DNA of 64,000 nt from Lysobacter sp. Root916 (GTDB lineage Bacteria; Pseudomonadota; Gammaproteobacteria; Xanthomonadales; Xanthomonadaceae): NCBI RefSeq assembly GCF_001429785.1, contig NZ_LMJF01000016.1, forward strand, positions 83,756 to 147,755, in the 5' to 3' direction. Every line of letters begins with the position of its first letter. Within the stretch, counting starts at the first letter, position 1. Positions 1 to 9,487 of the stretch are shown here, in pieces. The notes under the pieces are model-generated. The model was not told where the DNA came from, did no database searches, and worked only from the letters and a program-made list of their open reading frames with translations. Both the position numbers and the translations under genes were made by a program.

Positions 1-43
1 CCAGACACAACGCCAGCGACAACGGTTTGAGCAATTTCAGCAT
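1..43 (-). CDS. N-terminus of an unknown exported protein (partial, runs off left edge)
   Basis: Only the first 14 codons are in the window. On the minus strand an ATG at 43-41 is preceded by a purine-rich AGGGGATAGG stretch that can serve as ribosome binding site. The residues MLKLLKPLSLALCL look like the beginning of a signal peptide: two lysines followed by a hydrophobic run. It is divergent from aspS. The family cannot be told from so little sequence. Confidence 0.5.
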   Translation of the reverse strand, partial: MLKLLKPLSLALCL

Positions 44-295
44 GGCCTATCCCCTAGCCGGATGGAGCACGCGGCGAACCGGGCCGCGGCCGGTGGTGCG
101 GGTGCGTATGGGGCGGGCAGTGGGCGGATTAGATGTGGACGAAATCCAGCCTTGGGCGCCGCTGCGGGACAAGTAACCGGCTGGAGCCGTTAAGATAGCG
201 TGTTCCTGGCCCAGGCCCGGACGCGCGCCGGCTCCGCCCGGCGCCCCCCACCGTGCCGGCCCTGCGCCGGCCGCCGTTTCGATCCCGGAGTTTCC

Positions 296-2062
296 ATGCG
301 TACCCACTTCTGCGGCCTCGTCGACGAGGCGCTGATCGGCCAGACCGTCACCTTGTGCGGCTGGGTCAACACCAACCGCGTCCAAAGCCACGTGGTGTTC
401 ACCGATTTGCGCGATCACGAGGGCGTGGTCCAGATCGTGGTCGATTCCGACATGGCCGAGCTGTTCAAGATCGCCAGCGACCTGAGCGTGGAGAGCTGCG
501 TGCGCGTGACCGGCACGGTGCGCGCGCGCCAGGCCGCCAACGACAAGATCCGCAGCGGCAAGGTCGAGATCCTGGCCGCGACCATCGAGGTGCTGAACAA
601 GGCCGAGCCGCTGCCGTTCCATGCCCACGAGAACGCCGGCGAGGAAACCCGCCTGACCTATCGTTACCTGGACCTGCGCCGTCCTGAGATGCAGAAGATG
701 ATGCGCACGCGCATCCGCCTGGTGCAGTCGCTGCGCCGCTGGCTGGACGCGCGCGGCTTCCAGGACATCGAAACCCCGATCCTGACCAAGGCCACGCCCG
801 AGGGCGCGCGCGACTTCCTGGTGCCGGCGCGCATGCACCCGGGCGAGTTCTACGCCCTGCCGCAGTCGCCGCAGCTGTTCAAGCAGATCCTGATGGTGGC
901 CGGCTTCGACCGCTACTACCAGATCGCGCGCTGCTTCCGCGACGAAGCCCTGCGCGCCGATCGCCAGCTCGAATTCACCCAGCTCGACATGGAGTTCGCC
1001 TGGGTCTCCGAGCGCGACGTGCAGGACACCGTTGAGGACATGATCCGGGTGGTGTTCAAGGAATCCATCGACGTCGAGCTCGACGCACAGTTCCCGCGCA
1101 TGACCTACGCCGAGGCGATGCGTCGCTACGGTTCGGACAAGCCGGACCTGCGCATCGAGCTGGAGTTCGTCGACATCGCCGAGCTGGTCAAGGCCTGCGA
1201 GTTCAAGGTCTTCACCGACTGGGCCAATCACGCCGACGGTCGCGTGATCGCGCTGCGCGCGCCGGGCGCCGCGGGCTGGTCGCGCAAGCAGATCGACGAC
1301 GCCGGCGCGCACGCCGCCAAGTACGGCGCCAAGGGCCTGGCCTGGATGAAGGTCGAGGACGCGTCCAAGGGCCGCGAGGGCATCAACTCGCCGATCGCCA
1401 AGTTCTTCGACGACGCCACCCTGGCCAAGATCGTCGAAGCCAGCGGCGCCCAGAGCGGCGACGCGATCTTCTTCGGCGCCGCCGACTACAAGACCGCCAG
1501 CGACTTCATGGGCGCGCTGCGCCTGAAGCTGGGCCGCGACCTGGGCCTGATCGGCGAAGGCTGGAAGCCGCTGTGGGTCACCGACTTCCCGATGTTCGAG
1601 TGGGACGAGGAGGCGCAGCGCTACGTCGCCCTGCATCACCCCTTCACCGCGCCGGCCGTGGACGACATCGCCGACCTGCGCGCCAACGCCAAGACCGCGG
1701 TGTCGCGCGGCTACGACATGGTGCTCAACGGCAACGAGATCGGCGGCGGTTCGATCCGCATCCACCGTCCGCAGATGCAGTCGGCGGTGTTCGATCTGCT
1801 CGGCATCGGCGCCGAAGAGGCCGAGGCCAAGTTCGGCTTCCTGCTGGACGCGCTCAAGTACGGCGCGCCGCCGCACGGCGGCATCGCCTTCGGCATCGAC
1901 CGCATCGCCGCGCTGATGGCCGGCACCGAGTCGATCCGCGATGTGATCGCGTTCCCCAAGACCACCAGCGCGCAATGCCTGATGACCGGCGCGCCGTCGC
2001 CGATCCCGGACGCGCAGCTGGCCGAAGTGCACGTGATGGTGCGACCGAAGGATCCGGCCTAA
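296..2062 (+). CDS. aspS: Aspartyl-tRNA synthetase
   Basis: Class II aminoacyl-tRNA synthetase of 588 residues that charges tRNA-Asp (and, in the non-discriminating type, tRNA-Asn) in the cytoplasm. The ATG at 296 gives MRTHFCG, the standard N-terminus of bacterial AspRS, after a GGAG; an upstream in-frame start at 200 would add a low-complexity extension and is rejected. Visible features are the OB-fold anticodon domain, the QSPQLFKQ segment, motif 2 (FRDE...[12 protein letters not shown]) and motif 3 ([15 protein letters not shown]). The length matches E. coli AspRS (590). One oddity: the anticodon-domain loop after GWVN reads TNRVQSH where most bacteria have a triple-arginine loop such as RRRDHGG. 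The rest of the catalytic domain is conventional, so identity is secure. Whether the enzyme is discriminating cannot be decided from the sequence alone. Confidence 0.97.
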   Translation: MRTHFCGLVDEALIGQTVTLCGWVNTNRVQSHVVFTDLRDHEGVVQIVVDSDMAELFKIASDLSVESCVRVTGTVRARQAANDKIRSGKVEILAATIEVLNKAEPLPFHAHENAGEETRLTYRYLDLRRPEMQKMMRTRIRLVQSLRRWLDARGFQDIETPILTKATPEGARDFLVPARMHPGEFYALPQSPQLFKQILMVAGFDRYYQIARCFRDEALRADRQLEFTQLDMEFAWVSERDVQDTVEDMIRVVFKESIDVELDAQFPRMTYAEAMRRYGSDKPDLRIELEFVDIAELVKACEFKVFTDWANHADGRVIALRAPGAAGWSRKQIDDAGAHAAKYGAKGLAWMKVEDASKGREGINSPIAKFFDDATLAKIVEASGAQSGDAIFFGAADYKTASDFMGALRLKLGRDLGLIGEGWKPLWVTDFPMFEWDEEAQRYVALHHPFTAPAVDDIADLRANAKTAVSRGYDMVLNGNEIGGGSIRIHRPQMQSAVFDLLGIGAEEAEAKFGFLLDALKYGAPPHGGIAFGIDRIAALMAGTESIRDVIAFPKTTSAQCLMTGAPSPIPDAQLAEVHVMVRPKDPA

Positions 2063-2080
2063 GGCCGATCCTGCTGTGGG

Positions 2081-2199
2081 GTAGGAGCGGCGCGAGCCGC
2101 GACCGCGCCCCACCGGCCGCCGGCGTAGTAGCGGTTTAGTGCGCTGGTCGTTCGCGCAGCTGTGTGCGGTTGCGCGGTCGCGGCTTGCGCCGTTCCTAC
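2081..2199. repeat. Palindromic repeat pair, family A (between aspS and the GNAT gene)
   Basis: The left arm GTAGGAGCGGCGCGAGCCGC starts at 2081. Its inverted copy, a form of GCGGCTTGCGCCGTTCCTAC, lies at about 2174-2199. Each arm also contains its own small dyad around AGCGGC/GCCGC. This is the first of at least thirteen arms of the same family in the window. The right arm runs straight into the Shine-Dalgarno sequence of the next gene. Confidence 0.85.
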
Positions 2200-2214
2200 A
2201 GGAAGCTGATGGTC

Positions 2215-2742
2215 ATGAGCGACGACTACCATATCCGCCGCGCCACGCCCGACGACGCGGCGCTGCTGGCCGACCTGGCCGCGCGTACCTTCACCGAGAC
2301 CTTCGGACACCTGTATCCGCCGCAGGACCTGCAGCGCTTCATCGACGAAGCCTATTCGGCCCAGGCGCAGGCGCGCACCTTGGGCGACGCCGATTACGCC
2401 GTGTGGCTGCTGGAGCGCGACGGCGTCGCGGTCGGCCACGCCCTGGCCGGTCCTTGCGGCCTGCCGCATGCCGAGGTCGCGCCCGGCGACGGCGAGCTCA
2501 AGCGTCTGTACGTGCTGCGCGAGGCCCAGAACGGCGGGCAGGGCGGGCGTTTGTTCCAGACCGTGCTGGACTGGTTGCTGCGCGACGGTCCGCGCACGCT
2601 GTGGATCGGCGTGTGGTCCGAGAACCACGGCGCGCAGCGCTTCTATGCGCGCCACGGCTTCGTGCACGTCGGCGACTACGATTTCGTGGTCGGCGACACC
2701 CGCGACCACGAGTTCATTCTGCGGCGCCCGGCGCAGGCCTGA
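2215..2742 (+). CDS. GNAT family N-acetyltransferase
   Basis: 175-residue acetyl-CoA-dependent N-acetyltransferase. It opens with YHIRRATPDDAALLADL, the typical first strand and helix of GNAT proteins, and has the acetyl-CoA-binding segment LKRLYVLREAQNGGQGG, a version of the RxxGxG/A loop, near the middle. The C-terminal part, including HGAQRFYARHGFVHVGDYDF, matches the conserved N...A...FY...GF motif of the family. I choose the ATG at 2215 because AGGAAG at 2199-2204 is ideally spaced; an ATG at 2209 is too close. The acceptor substrate cannot be predicted. It sits alone between two copies of the family A palindrome. Confidence 0.88.
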   Translation: MSDDYHIRRATPDDAALLADLAARTFTETFGHLYPPQDLQRFIDEAYSAQAQARTLGDADYAVWLLERDGVAVGHALAGPCGLPHAEVAPGDGELKRLYVLREAQNGGQGGRLFQTVLDWLLRDGPRTLWIGVWSENHGAQRFYARHGFVHVGDYDFVVGDTRDHEFILRRPAQA

Positions 2743-2767
2743 GCGGCCGGCCGATACATGCGGTGGG

Positions 2768-2904
2768 GTAGGAGCGGCGTAAGCCGCGACCGCGAACCCG
2801 CACACCGACGAGCTTTCGATTCCGCAGCGACCTGCGACCGCCTGCGCGATGGTCATCGCGCAGGCGGTCGAGTTATGGCGGTCGCGGCTTACGCCGCTCC
2901 TACC
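2768..2904. repeat. Palindromic repeat pair, family A, with a nested perfect hairpin
   Basis: The arms GTAGGAGCGGCGTAAGCCGC (from 2768) and their inverted copy (2878-2904) match over about 25 bases. Between them, 2835-2851 and 2854-2870 form a perfect 17-base inverted repeat with a 2-base loop. The element lies between two convergent genes (ends at 2742 and 2924), so it may end transcription from both sides, although there is no T-run. Confidence 0.85.
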
Positions 2905-2923
2905 CCCAAGCGATGCGCAAGAC

Positions 2924-4390
2924 TCAGCGCGCCGCCACCACGTCCACCGCACCCAAGGTCAGGCGCCCGTTACTGTCGCGGCCGACGTTCTGCGGGGCGA
3001 TGCCGCGGCGGCCCGGCCAACTGTCGGCCAGCGCGAGCTTGAGCGTGTAACGGCCCGGCGCCAGCGTCGCCGGCACGTTCGCCTGCATGGCCTGACTGTG
3101 CGGCGCGCCCGGCAACAGCCCGGTCAGCGGATAGTCCAGCACCGACTTCGCGCGTAGCGTGCCGGCCGCGTCCAGCCAGTGCAGCTCGGCCTGGTAGACC
3201 TGGTACAGCGGCGCCACGCCGGTGTTCTCGATGCTCAGCGTGACCGGCAGGCTGGCGCCGACCACCGCCTGATCGGACCAGGCCACGCGGCGCACGGTGA
3301 ACTCGTAGCCCAGCGCGCGCTTGATGCTGAGCAGCTTGGCGCGGAACGCCGCGGTGCCGGTGTTCTCGTGCTGCCCGGCCGGGCCCAGCCAGGTGAAGTG
3401 GTAGTCGCGCACCAGCTTGACGATGTCGGCGGTGCGGTCGGTCCACAGCTTCTTCTGATCGGCGTAGGGGCTTTCGCCGCCGATCGGATTGAGCCGCCAG
3501 TTCTCGCGCGCGGCCGGGACCTCGTTGCGATAACCCCATTCCAGGTTCCACCAGCCGGTGTCGTCGCAACGCTTGAGCACGGGCGAATAGGTATTGCACA
3601 TCGCGGTGTAGGAGGGGAAGAAGTCCTCGCTGAAACCGAACCCGGCGCCGCCGACGTCGCTGGCGCGCGCGTAGCGGGTATGCAGCGGCGTCTGCGCGAA
3701 GGCGCTGGTGTAGGCGTCGCGCACCAGCGCGCGCGTGGTCGCGTCGGGCTCGTAGCTGGCGCAGCCGGAGGTATGCCATTCGCCCCAGAAGCCGAGCAGG
3801 CCGACATGGACGGCGGTGATGCGCGGGTCGCCGTCGTAGCGGCGCGCGAACGCGTGCACGAACTGCTGCAACTGCTCGCGCATCGCCGGCGTGTTGTAGT
3901 CCGGCGCCACGCCGGGGCCGTCGCCGCCGCAGCTGTTGTAGACGCGTCCCGGAATGTTCAGCGGGGCCTGGCCGAGAAACTTGGGGTAGTCGCGCTCGGG
4001 CTGTTCGCTGTCGTAGTAGTGATGGATGTTGTTGCCGACGCTGTCGGGGTAGTCGGCGAGCGGCCGCAGCACGAAGGTGGCGTTGGGATCCTCGGCCAGG
4101 ATCGGCGCCAGGTGGCGTTGCTCGAAGCCGTCCCAGTCGTAGCGCTCGTCGGCGGTTTCGACTTCGCGCCAGGGCAGGTAGATCTGGTAGATCGACGCGC
4201 CGTAGTAGTTGTCGGGCAAGCCGCCGTCGGCGCCGACCGTGGTGCCCCACAGCAGGAAGCCGCGGTGGGGATTGGACAGGTCGTCGTTGCTTTGCGCGGG
4301 CGTGGTTTCGCCGGCGTGCGCGGGCGACAGAGCGAGCACGGCGGTCAGCGCGAAGGCGAGGACGCCGGGTAATACGGGTCGCAGGTCCAT
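2924..4390 (-). CDS. Secreted DUF4832-type protein (glycosidase-like barrel)
   Basis: 488-residue exported protein. The signal peptide (MDLRP then a hydrophobic stretch ending in SPAHA, cleavage about residue 26) follows an ATG at 4390; the longer open frame upstream runs through a palindromic repeat and is not used. The mature N-terminus has NPHRGFLLWG, then LPWREVE and GLLGFWGEWHT, which look like the beta-strand ends of a TIM-barrel hydrolase, as in DUF4832/DUF4874 proteins. The C-terminal roughly 110 residues form the beta-sandwich part with LALADSWPGRRG. Several cysteines suggest disulfides in the periplasm or outside the cell. Such proteins are thought to act on polysaccharides, but no substrate is known to me and catalytic residues are not assigned. 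It is monocistronic, convergent with the GNAT gene. Confidence 0.7.
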   Translation of the reverse strand: MDLRPVLPGVLAFALTAVLALSPAHAGETTPAQSNDDLSNPHRGFLLWGTTVGADGGLPDNYYGASIYQIYLPWREVETADERYDWDGFEQRHLAPILAEDPNATFVLRPLADYPDSVGNNIHHYYDSEQPERDYPKFLGQAPLNIPGRVYNSCGGDGPGVAPDYNTPAMREQLQQFVHAFARRYDGDPRITAVHVGLLGFWGEWHTSGCASYEPDATTRALVRDAYTSAFAQTPLHTRYARASDVGGAGFGFSEDFFPSYTAMCNTYSPVLKRCDDTGWWNLEWGYRNEVPAARENWRLNPIGGESPYADQKKLWTDRTADIVKLVRDYHFTWLGPAGQHENTGTAAFRAKLLSIKRALGYEFTVRRVAWSDQAVVGASLPVTLSIENTGVAPLYQVYQAELHWLDAAGTLRAKSVLDYPLTGLLPGAPHSQAMQANVPATLAPGRYTLKLALADSWPGRRGIAPQNVGRDSNGRLTLGAVDVVAAR

Positions 4391-4728
4391 GTGGACTCCG
4401 TGAGTGGGGGGCGCGGCGATGGTGAGCGCTGCCCGCGGCGCCGGGAGGGGCGCGGCATCACAGTCCAGGGCGTCCCGTGGATGGGACAACCGTTCCGCTA
4501 GCCAGGTCACGCTTGTTCCACGCGATTCGCGCCGTCGACGCCCGCCATCGCACGGCGCTCTGGGGTAGGAGCGGCGTAAGCCGCGACCCTCATGCTCGCG
4601 AACCTGTGCGGGTCGCCCGCACGTCGTGGTCGCGACTCGCGCCGCTCCCGCACGCGACCGCCGCGGCGCGACTTGGTTAGCATCGCCGCAGACCCGATAT
4701 CGCCTCAAAGGCGAACGACGGAGCGGCG
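4391..4728. other. Gene-free stretch upstream of the DUF4832 and hydrolase genes
   Basis: 338 bases between two divergent starts. It holds one family A palindrome pair (about 4564-4649) and otherwise no credible open frame. The promoters of both flanking genes must lie here, but I see no convincing -35/-10 pair. Confidence 0.6.
4564..4649. repeat. Palindromic repeat pair, family A
   Basis: The left arm GTAGGAGCGGCGTAAGCCGC begins at 4565. The right arm is a diverged inverted copy (GGTCGCGACTCGCGCCGCTC) ending at 4649. About 38 bases separate the arms. It lies between two divergent promoters. Confidence 0.8.
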
Positions 4729-5361
4729 ATGGAGCGAGCGACGACGGATGGCACGCGCAAGGTGATGCTGATCCACGGCATCTGGATGCCGGCGCTGTCC
4801 ATGCGCTGGATGGCCGCGCGCCTGGCCGAGGCCGGCTTCGAGCCCGCCCTGCACGCCTATGCCGGCGCCGCCGGCGGCCCGGACGCCGCCCTGCCCGGGC
4901 TGGCCGAGCGCCTGGGCGCCGGCCCCACCCACGTCCTGGCCCACAGCCTGGGCGGATTGATGACCCTGAGCGCTTTGGCCGCGCAGCCCGAGCTGCCGGT
5001 ACGGCGCGTGGTCTGCCTGGGCTCGCCGTTGTGCGGCAGCGCCGCCGCCGGCGGCCTGGCGCGGCATGCCTGGACCGCGGCCGCGCTGGGCCGCAGCGCC
5101 GAACTGCTGCTGCGCGGCTGCCCGCCCTGGTGCGGGCGGGCCGAAGTGGCGGTGATCGCCGGCTCCACCCCGCGCGGTCTGGGCCGCTATTTCGGCGATC
5201 TCGGACCGGACAGCGACGGCACGGTGGCGGTCGCCGAGACCCGCCTGGACGGGCTCAGCGACCATGCCGTGATCCCCGCCAGCCACACCGGCCTGTTGTT
5301 CTCGGCGCAGGCCGCGCAGATGGCGGCGGCCTATTTCCGCCACGGCTGCCTGCGCGCCTGA
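4729..5361 (+). CDS. Small alpha/beta hydrolase (esterase/lipase-like)
   Basis: 210 residues, cytoplasmic (no signal peptide). The oxyanion region HGIW is at residues 16-19, and the nucleophile elbow AHSLGG places the catalytic serine at residue 73. A late ASHTGLL supplies a plausible catalytic histidine, with an acidic partner in the preceding SDGTVAV segment. The fold and size fit the lipase/PGAP1-like branch of alpha/beta hydrolases. The substrate is unknown. It lies just upstream of yebC on the same strand, but a 105-base gap with its own possible -10 suggests a separate transcript. ATG 4729 follows a GGAGCGG ribosome binding site. Confidence 0.8.
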   Translation: MERATTDGTRKVMLIHGIWMPALSMRWMAARLAEAGFEPALHAYAGAAGGPDAALPGLAERLGAGPTHVLAHSLGGLMTLSALAAQPELPVRRVVCLGSPLCGSAAAGGLARHAWTAAALGRSAELLLRGCPPWCGRAEVAVIAGSTPRGLGRYFGDLGPDSDGTVAVAETRLDGLSDHAVIPASHTGLLFSAQAAQMAAAYFRHGCLRA

Positions 5362-5466
5362 GCCCCCGCCGGCCCGGTTCGGGCCTGGTTCGGGACCAGC
5401 GACCCGGTGGGCGCGCACTTATCGAGTAAAATCGCCGGCTTGTTCACAGATTGAGCCGGTAACGCC

Positions 5467-6198
5467 ATGGGTAGAGGTCCGTCGATCGAAGCGCGCAAGA
5501 ACGCCGAGGACGCGCGTCGCGGCAAGATCTTCACCAAGATCATCCGCGAGATCAGCGTGGCCGCGCGCCGCGGCGGCGGCGATCCCGGCGGCAATCCCAG
5601 CCTGCGCACCGCGATCGACAAGGGCCTGTCGGCCAATATGTCCAAGGACGTGATCGAGCGCGCGGTGAAGAAGGCGACCGGCGCCCTGGAAGGGGTGGAG
5701 TACGAAGAAATCCGCTACGAGGGCTATGCCCCCGGCGGCGTCGCCGTGATCGTCGACTGCCTGACCGACAACAAGGTCCGCACCGTCGCCGACGTGCGTC
5801 ACGCCTTCGGCAAGTTCGGCGGCAACCTGGGCACCGACGGTTCGGTCGCGTTCCTGTTCCAAAAGCGCGGCGTGCTGTGGTTCCCGGCCGGTTCGGACGA
5901 GGACCAGATCACCGAAGCGGCGATCGACGCCGGAGCCGACGATGTCGTGGTCTATCCGGACGACGGCTCGATCGACGTGCTGACCGCGCCGGACGCGTTC
6001 GCGGCGGTGAAGGCGGCGATGACGGCGGCCGGTCTGGCGCCTGAGCAGGCCGAGGTCACCTACCGCGCCGAGAACGACATCGCCGTCGGCGGCGAGACCG
6101 CGCAGCAGGTGGTCAAGATGCTGGCCTGGCTCGAAGACCTGGACGACGTCCAGAACGTCTATTCCAACGCCGAACTCGGCGCCGACGCCTACGCGTAG
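5467..6198 (+). CDS. yebC: YebC/TACO1 family regulatory protein
   Basis: 243-residue cytoplasmic protein of the YebC/DUF28 family. Members are described as DNA-binding regulators and, more recently, as ribosome-associated factors that relieve stalling at proline-rich sequences. The three-domain family signature is clear: a basic N-terminus ([23 protein letters not shown]), then [16 protein letters not shown], then [12 protein letters not shown]. The usual YebC start MAGHSKW is replaced by MGRGPS, a common variant. It lies ten bases before ruvC, the classic yebC-ruvCAB arrangement, so co-transcription is likely. A TAAAAT at 5427-5432 could be a -10, but I see no matching -35. Confidence 0.95.
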   Translation: MGRGPSIEARKNAEDARRGKIFTKIIREISVAARRGGGDPGGNPSLRTAIDKGLSANMSKDVIERAVKKATGALEGVEYEEIRYEGYAPGGVAVIVDCLTDNKVRTVADVRHAFGKFGGNLGTDGSVAFLFQKRGVLWFPAGSDEDQITEAAIDAGADDVVVYPDDGSIDVLTAPDAFAAVKAAMTAAGLAPEQAEVTYRAENDIAVGGETAQQVVKMLAWLEDLDDVQNVYSNAELGADAYA

Positions 6199-6207
6199 AC
6201 TGCCTGC

Positions 6208-6735
6208 GTGATCCGCATTCTCGGCATCGACCCCGGTTCCCAGCGAACCGGCCTGGGCGTCATCGACGTCGCGGCCGACGGCCGCTGCACCTACGTGCAC
6301 GCGCATGCCTTGAAGCTGCTCGACGCCGAGGACTTCCCGTCGCGGCTGGGCTTGCTGTGCGAAGGCCTGGAGGCGGCGCTGGACGAATGGCAGCCGCAGC
6401 AGGTCGCGATCGAAACGGTGTTCATGGACAAATCGGCGATGTCGGCGCTGAAGCTGGGCCACGCCCGCGGCGCCGCCCTGGCGACGGTGGTGCGCCGGCG
6501 CATCCCGATCAGCGAATACGCGCCGCGCGTGATCAAGCAGTCGCTGGTCGGCCGCGGCGCGGCCGACAAGGAACAGGTCCAGCACATGGTGCGTCTGCTG
6601 CTGAACCTGCCGCAAATGAAGCTGCAGGCCGACGCCGGCGACGCCCTTGCGGTGGCCCTGACGCATGCGCATATGAGTGCTACCGCCGCCCGCACCGGCC
6701 TGACCGCGGCGCAACTGCGCAGGCGCGGCACGTGA
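6208..6735 (+). CDS. ruvC: Holliday junction resolvase RuvC
   Basis: 175-residue endonuclease that cuts Holliday junctions symmetrically with RuvAB. GTG start at 6208, with little ribosome binding site, suggesting translational coupling to yebC. The four acidic catalytic residues are visible: D8 in GIDPG, E69 in AIETVF, and D142/D145 in [14 protein letters not shown]. The motif [17 protein letters not shown] is the conserved DNA-binding helix region. The length matches the family (173 in E. coli). The last residues are basic (QLRRRGT). Confidence 0.97.
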   Translation: MIRILGIDPGSQRTGLGVIDVAADGRCTYVHAHALKLLDAEDFPSRLGLLCEGLEAALDEWQPQQVAIETVFMDKSAMSALKLGHARGAALATVVRRRIPISEYAPRVIKQSLVGRGAADKEQVQHMVRLLLNLPQMKLQADAGDALAVALTHAHMSATAARTGLTAAQLRRRGT

Positions 6736-6769
6736 GCGCGCCGTACCGTCATCCCAGGGGAGTGTGTCC

Positions 6770-7360
6770 GTGATCGGTCGTCTCAAAGGCATCCTGGTGC
6801 ACAAGGCGCCCCCTTGGATCGTCGTGGACGTCAACGGCGTCGGCTACGAGCTGGAAGCGCCGATGAGCACCTTCTACGACCTGCCCGAGCTGGGGCGCGA
6901 GGTCGCGTTGTTCACCCACTACGCGCAGAAAGAGGACAGCGTCTCGCTGTACGGCTTCCTGCGCGAGACCGAGCGCCGTCTGTTCCGCGACGTGCAGAAG
7001 GTCAGCGGCATCGGCGCCAAGATCGCGCTGGCCGTGCTGTCGGGCGTGCCGGTGGAGGAGTTCGCGCGCCTGGTCCAGGCCGGCGACGTGACCGCGCTGA
7101 CCCGCATCCCCGGCATCGGCAAGAAGACCGCCGAACGCATGGTGGTCGAGCTGCGCGATCGCGCAGGCGATTTTGTGGGCTCCGGCGCCGTCCTCGGCGG
7201 CAACGGCGTGCCCGCCGACCCGCAGAGCGAGGCCACCGTCGCCCTGCAGCAACTGGGCTACAAGCCCGCCGAGGCCGCGCGCATGGCGCGCGATGCCACC
7301 GCCGCCGGCGACGACGCCGCCGCCATCATCCGCAAAGCGCTAAAGTCCGCGCTTCGCTGA
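6770..7360 (+). CDS. ruvA: Holliday junction branch migration protein RuvA
   Basis: 196 residues. RuvA forms the tetramer that holds the four-way junction flat while RuvB pumps DNA. The GTG at 6770 gives MIGRLKG, the family N-terminus, with CAGGGGAG seven bases upstream; the GTG two codons earlier is less likely. Domain I is an OB fold ([13 protein letters not shown]). Domain II has two helix-hairpin-helix motifs, [15 protein letters not shown] and [13 protein letters not shown]. Domain III at the C-terminus ([15 protein letters not shown]) contacts RuvB. It is followed closely by kup. Confidence 0.97.
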   Translation: MIGRLKGILVHKAPPWIVVDVNGVGYELEAPMSTFYDLPELGREVALFTHYAQKEDSVSLYGFLRETERRLFRDVQKVSGIGAKIALAVLSGVPVEEFARLVQAGDVTALTRIPGIGKKTAERMVVELRDRAGDFVGSGAVLGGNGVPADPQSEATVALQQLGYKPAEAARMARDATAAGDDAAAIIRKALKSALR

Positions 7361-7396
7361 GCCCACGGCGGACACCCCGCCCGGAGCACACGCACC

Positions 7397-9361
7397 ATGG
7401 CTTCCACCGTTCCTTCCGCCAATGCGCAGCCGCGCAAGAAGTCCCATGACGCCCAGGGTCACGGCCACGGCCATGGCAGCAAGGGCTTGGCCGGATTGGT
7501 CGTGGGCGCGATCGGCGTGGTCTTCGGCGACATCGGCACCAGCCCGCTGTACACCCTGAAGGAGGCGTTCTCGCCGCACTTCGGCCTGATCGGTCCGCAC
7601 ATCACCCCGGCCGCGTTCCACGACACCGTGCTGGGCATTCTGTCGCTGGTGTTCTGGGCGCTGATGATCGTGGTCACCTTGAAGTACGTGACCATCATCA
7701 TGCGCGCCGACAACGAGGGCGAGGGCGGCATCATGGCGCTGATGACCCTGGCCCAGCGCACCCTGGCCAAGGGCGGGCGCTCGGCTTATGTGGTCGGCAT
7801 CCTGGGCATCTTCGGCGCCTCGCTGTTCTTCGGCGACAGCGTGATCACTCCGGCGATCTCGGTGCTGGGCGCGGTCGAGGGCCTGGAAGTCGCGGCGCCC
7901 GGCCTGCACCGTTTCATCGTGCCCATCACCGTGGTGATCCTGGTGATGGTGTTCCTGGCCCAGCGCTTCGGCACCGAGAAGGTCGGCCGAGTGTTCGGCC
8001 CGATCACCGTGCTGTGGTTCCTGGCCCTGGCCGCGATCGGCATCCACAACATCGTCGACGCGCCGGAAGTGCTGCAGGCGCTGAACCCGATTTGGGGCGC
8101 GCGCTTCTTCATCGACCATGGCCTGCACTCGGTGCTGATCCTGGGCGTGGTGGTGCTGGCGGTGACCGGCGGCGAAGCCTTGTACGCCGACATGGGCCAC
8201 TTCGGCGCGCGCCCGATCCGCTACGCCTGGTACATCATGGTGCTGCCCTGCCTGATGCTGAACTACCTGGGCCAGGGCGCGTTCGTGCTCGGCCACCCCG
8301 ACGCGGTGCGCAATCCCTTCTTCGAGGCGGTGCCGTCCTGGGCCCTGTACCCGATGATCGTGCTGGCGACGATGGCGGCGGTGATCGCCTCGCAGGCGGT
8401 CATCACCGGCGCCTATTCGGTGGCGCGCCAGGCCATGCAGCTGGGCTACATCCCGCGCATGCAGATCAAGCACACCTCGCACGACACCATCGGCCAGATC
8501 TACGTGCCCTACATCAACTGGATCCTGGCGATCACGGTGATCGCGGTGGTGCTGGCCTTCCGCAGCTCGACCGCGCTGGCCACCGCCTACGGTATTTCGG
8601 TGTCGGCGACGATGCTGATCGATACGCTGCTGCTGGCCCTGGTCGCGCGCTCGCTGTGGCCGCGCTGGCGCGCCTGGGTGCTGCCGCTGTGCGTGGTGTT
8701 CTTCATCGTCGACGTCGGCTTCGTGGTCGCCAACGGCGCCAAGTTCTTCGACGGCGCCTGGTTCCCGGTGGTGCTGGGCCTGACCGTGTTCACGGTGATG
8801 CGCACCTGGCGCCGCGGCCGCGAGCTGCTGCACGACGAGGTGCGCAAGGAAGGCATTCAGCTCGACAGCTTCCTGCCCGGCCTGATGCTGGCGCCGCCGA
8901 TCCGGGTGCCCGGCACGGCGGTGTTCATGACCGCCGACAAGGGCGTGGTCCCGCACGCGCTGCTGCACAATCTCAAGCACAACAAGGTGCTGCACGAGCG
9001 CAACGTGTTCCTGACCGTGGAAACCCTGAACGTGCCGCATGCGCCGCGCGAGAAGCGCCTCAAGATCGAGGCCATCGGCGACGATTTCTACCGCGTGCTG
9101 ATCCGCTTCGGCTTCATGGAAGTGCCCGACGTGCCGCTGGCGCTGATGCGCTCCTGCGACGCCGGCGGCATCTACTTCGATCCGATGGACACCACCTATT
9201 TCGCCAGCCGCGAGACCGTGGTCGCCAGCCGCCACCGCGGCATGCCGATCTGGCGCGACCGCCTGTTCGCCTTCATGCACCGCAACGCGGCGCCGGCGAC
9301 CGGCTTCTTCCGCATTCCGGGCAATCGCCTGGTCGAGTTGGGCGCGCAGGTCGAAATCTGA
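7397..9361 (+). CDS. kup: Low-affinity potassium transporter Kup
   Basis: 654-residue inner-membrane proton/potassium symporter of the KUP/HAK family. The first membrane helix carries the signature [17 protein letters not shown]. There follow about twelve hydrophobic segments and a C-terminal cytoplasmic domain from about residue 480 that ends [18 protein letters not shown], typical of bacterial Kup. The N-terminal tail is odd: it contains alternating Gly-His (HGHGHGHGS) before the first helix. The gene lies between ruvA and ruvB, 36 bases after ruvA, so it is probably co-transcribed with the ruv genes. Confidence 0.96.
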   Translation: MASTVPSANAQPRKKSHDAQGHGHGHGSKGLAGLVVGAIGVVFGDIGTSPLYTLKEAFSPHFGLIGPHITPAAFHDTVLGILSLVFWALMIVVTLKYVTIIMRADNEGEGGIMALMTLAQRTLAKGGRSAYVVGILGIFGASLFFGDSVITPAISVLGAVEGLEVAAPGLHRFIVPITVVILVMVFLAQRFGTEKVGRVFGPITVLWFLALAAIGIHNIVDAPEVLQALNPIWGARFFIDHGLHSVLILGVVVLAVTGGEALYADMGHFGARPIRYAWYIMVLPCLMLNYLGQGAFVLGHPDAVRNPFFEAVPSWALYPMIVLATMAAVIASQAVITGAYSVARQAMQLGYIPRMQIKHTSHDTIGQIYVPYINWILAITVIAVVLAFRSSTALATAYGISVSATMLIDTLLLALVARSLWPRWRAWVLPLCVVFFIVDVGFVVANGAKFFDGAWFPVVLGLTVFTVMRTWRRGRELLHDEVRKEGIQLDSFLPGLMLAPPIRVPGTAVFMTADKGVVPHALLHNLKHNKVLHERNVFLTVETLNVPHAPREKRLKIEAIGDDFYRVLIRFGFMEVPDVPLALMRSCDAGGIYFDPMDTTYFASRETVVASRHRGMPIWRDRLFAFMHRNAAPATGFFRIPGNRLVELGAQVEI

Positions 9362-9487
9362 TCCGCAAGCACGGCCGCGCAACGCTGCGATGCGCGCGGC
9401 GGGACGGGAATGAGCGTTCCAGCGCATGGATTGCCGCGCCGCGCGCGGCTGCCTAGCCTCGAGCGCTCCTCCCCTCGAGACCCGGCG

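Noticed and set aside
47-2113. A 688-residue minus-strand open frame covering aspS
   Set aside because: Shadow of aspS, which is unambiguous on the plus strand.
4391-4708. The N-terminal extension of the DUF4832 open frame (about 106 residues)
   Set aside because: It runs through a palindromic repeat and precedes a clear signal peptide starting at the Met at 4390.
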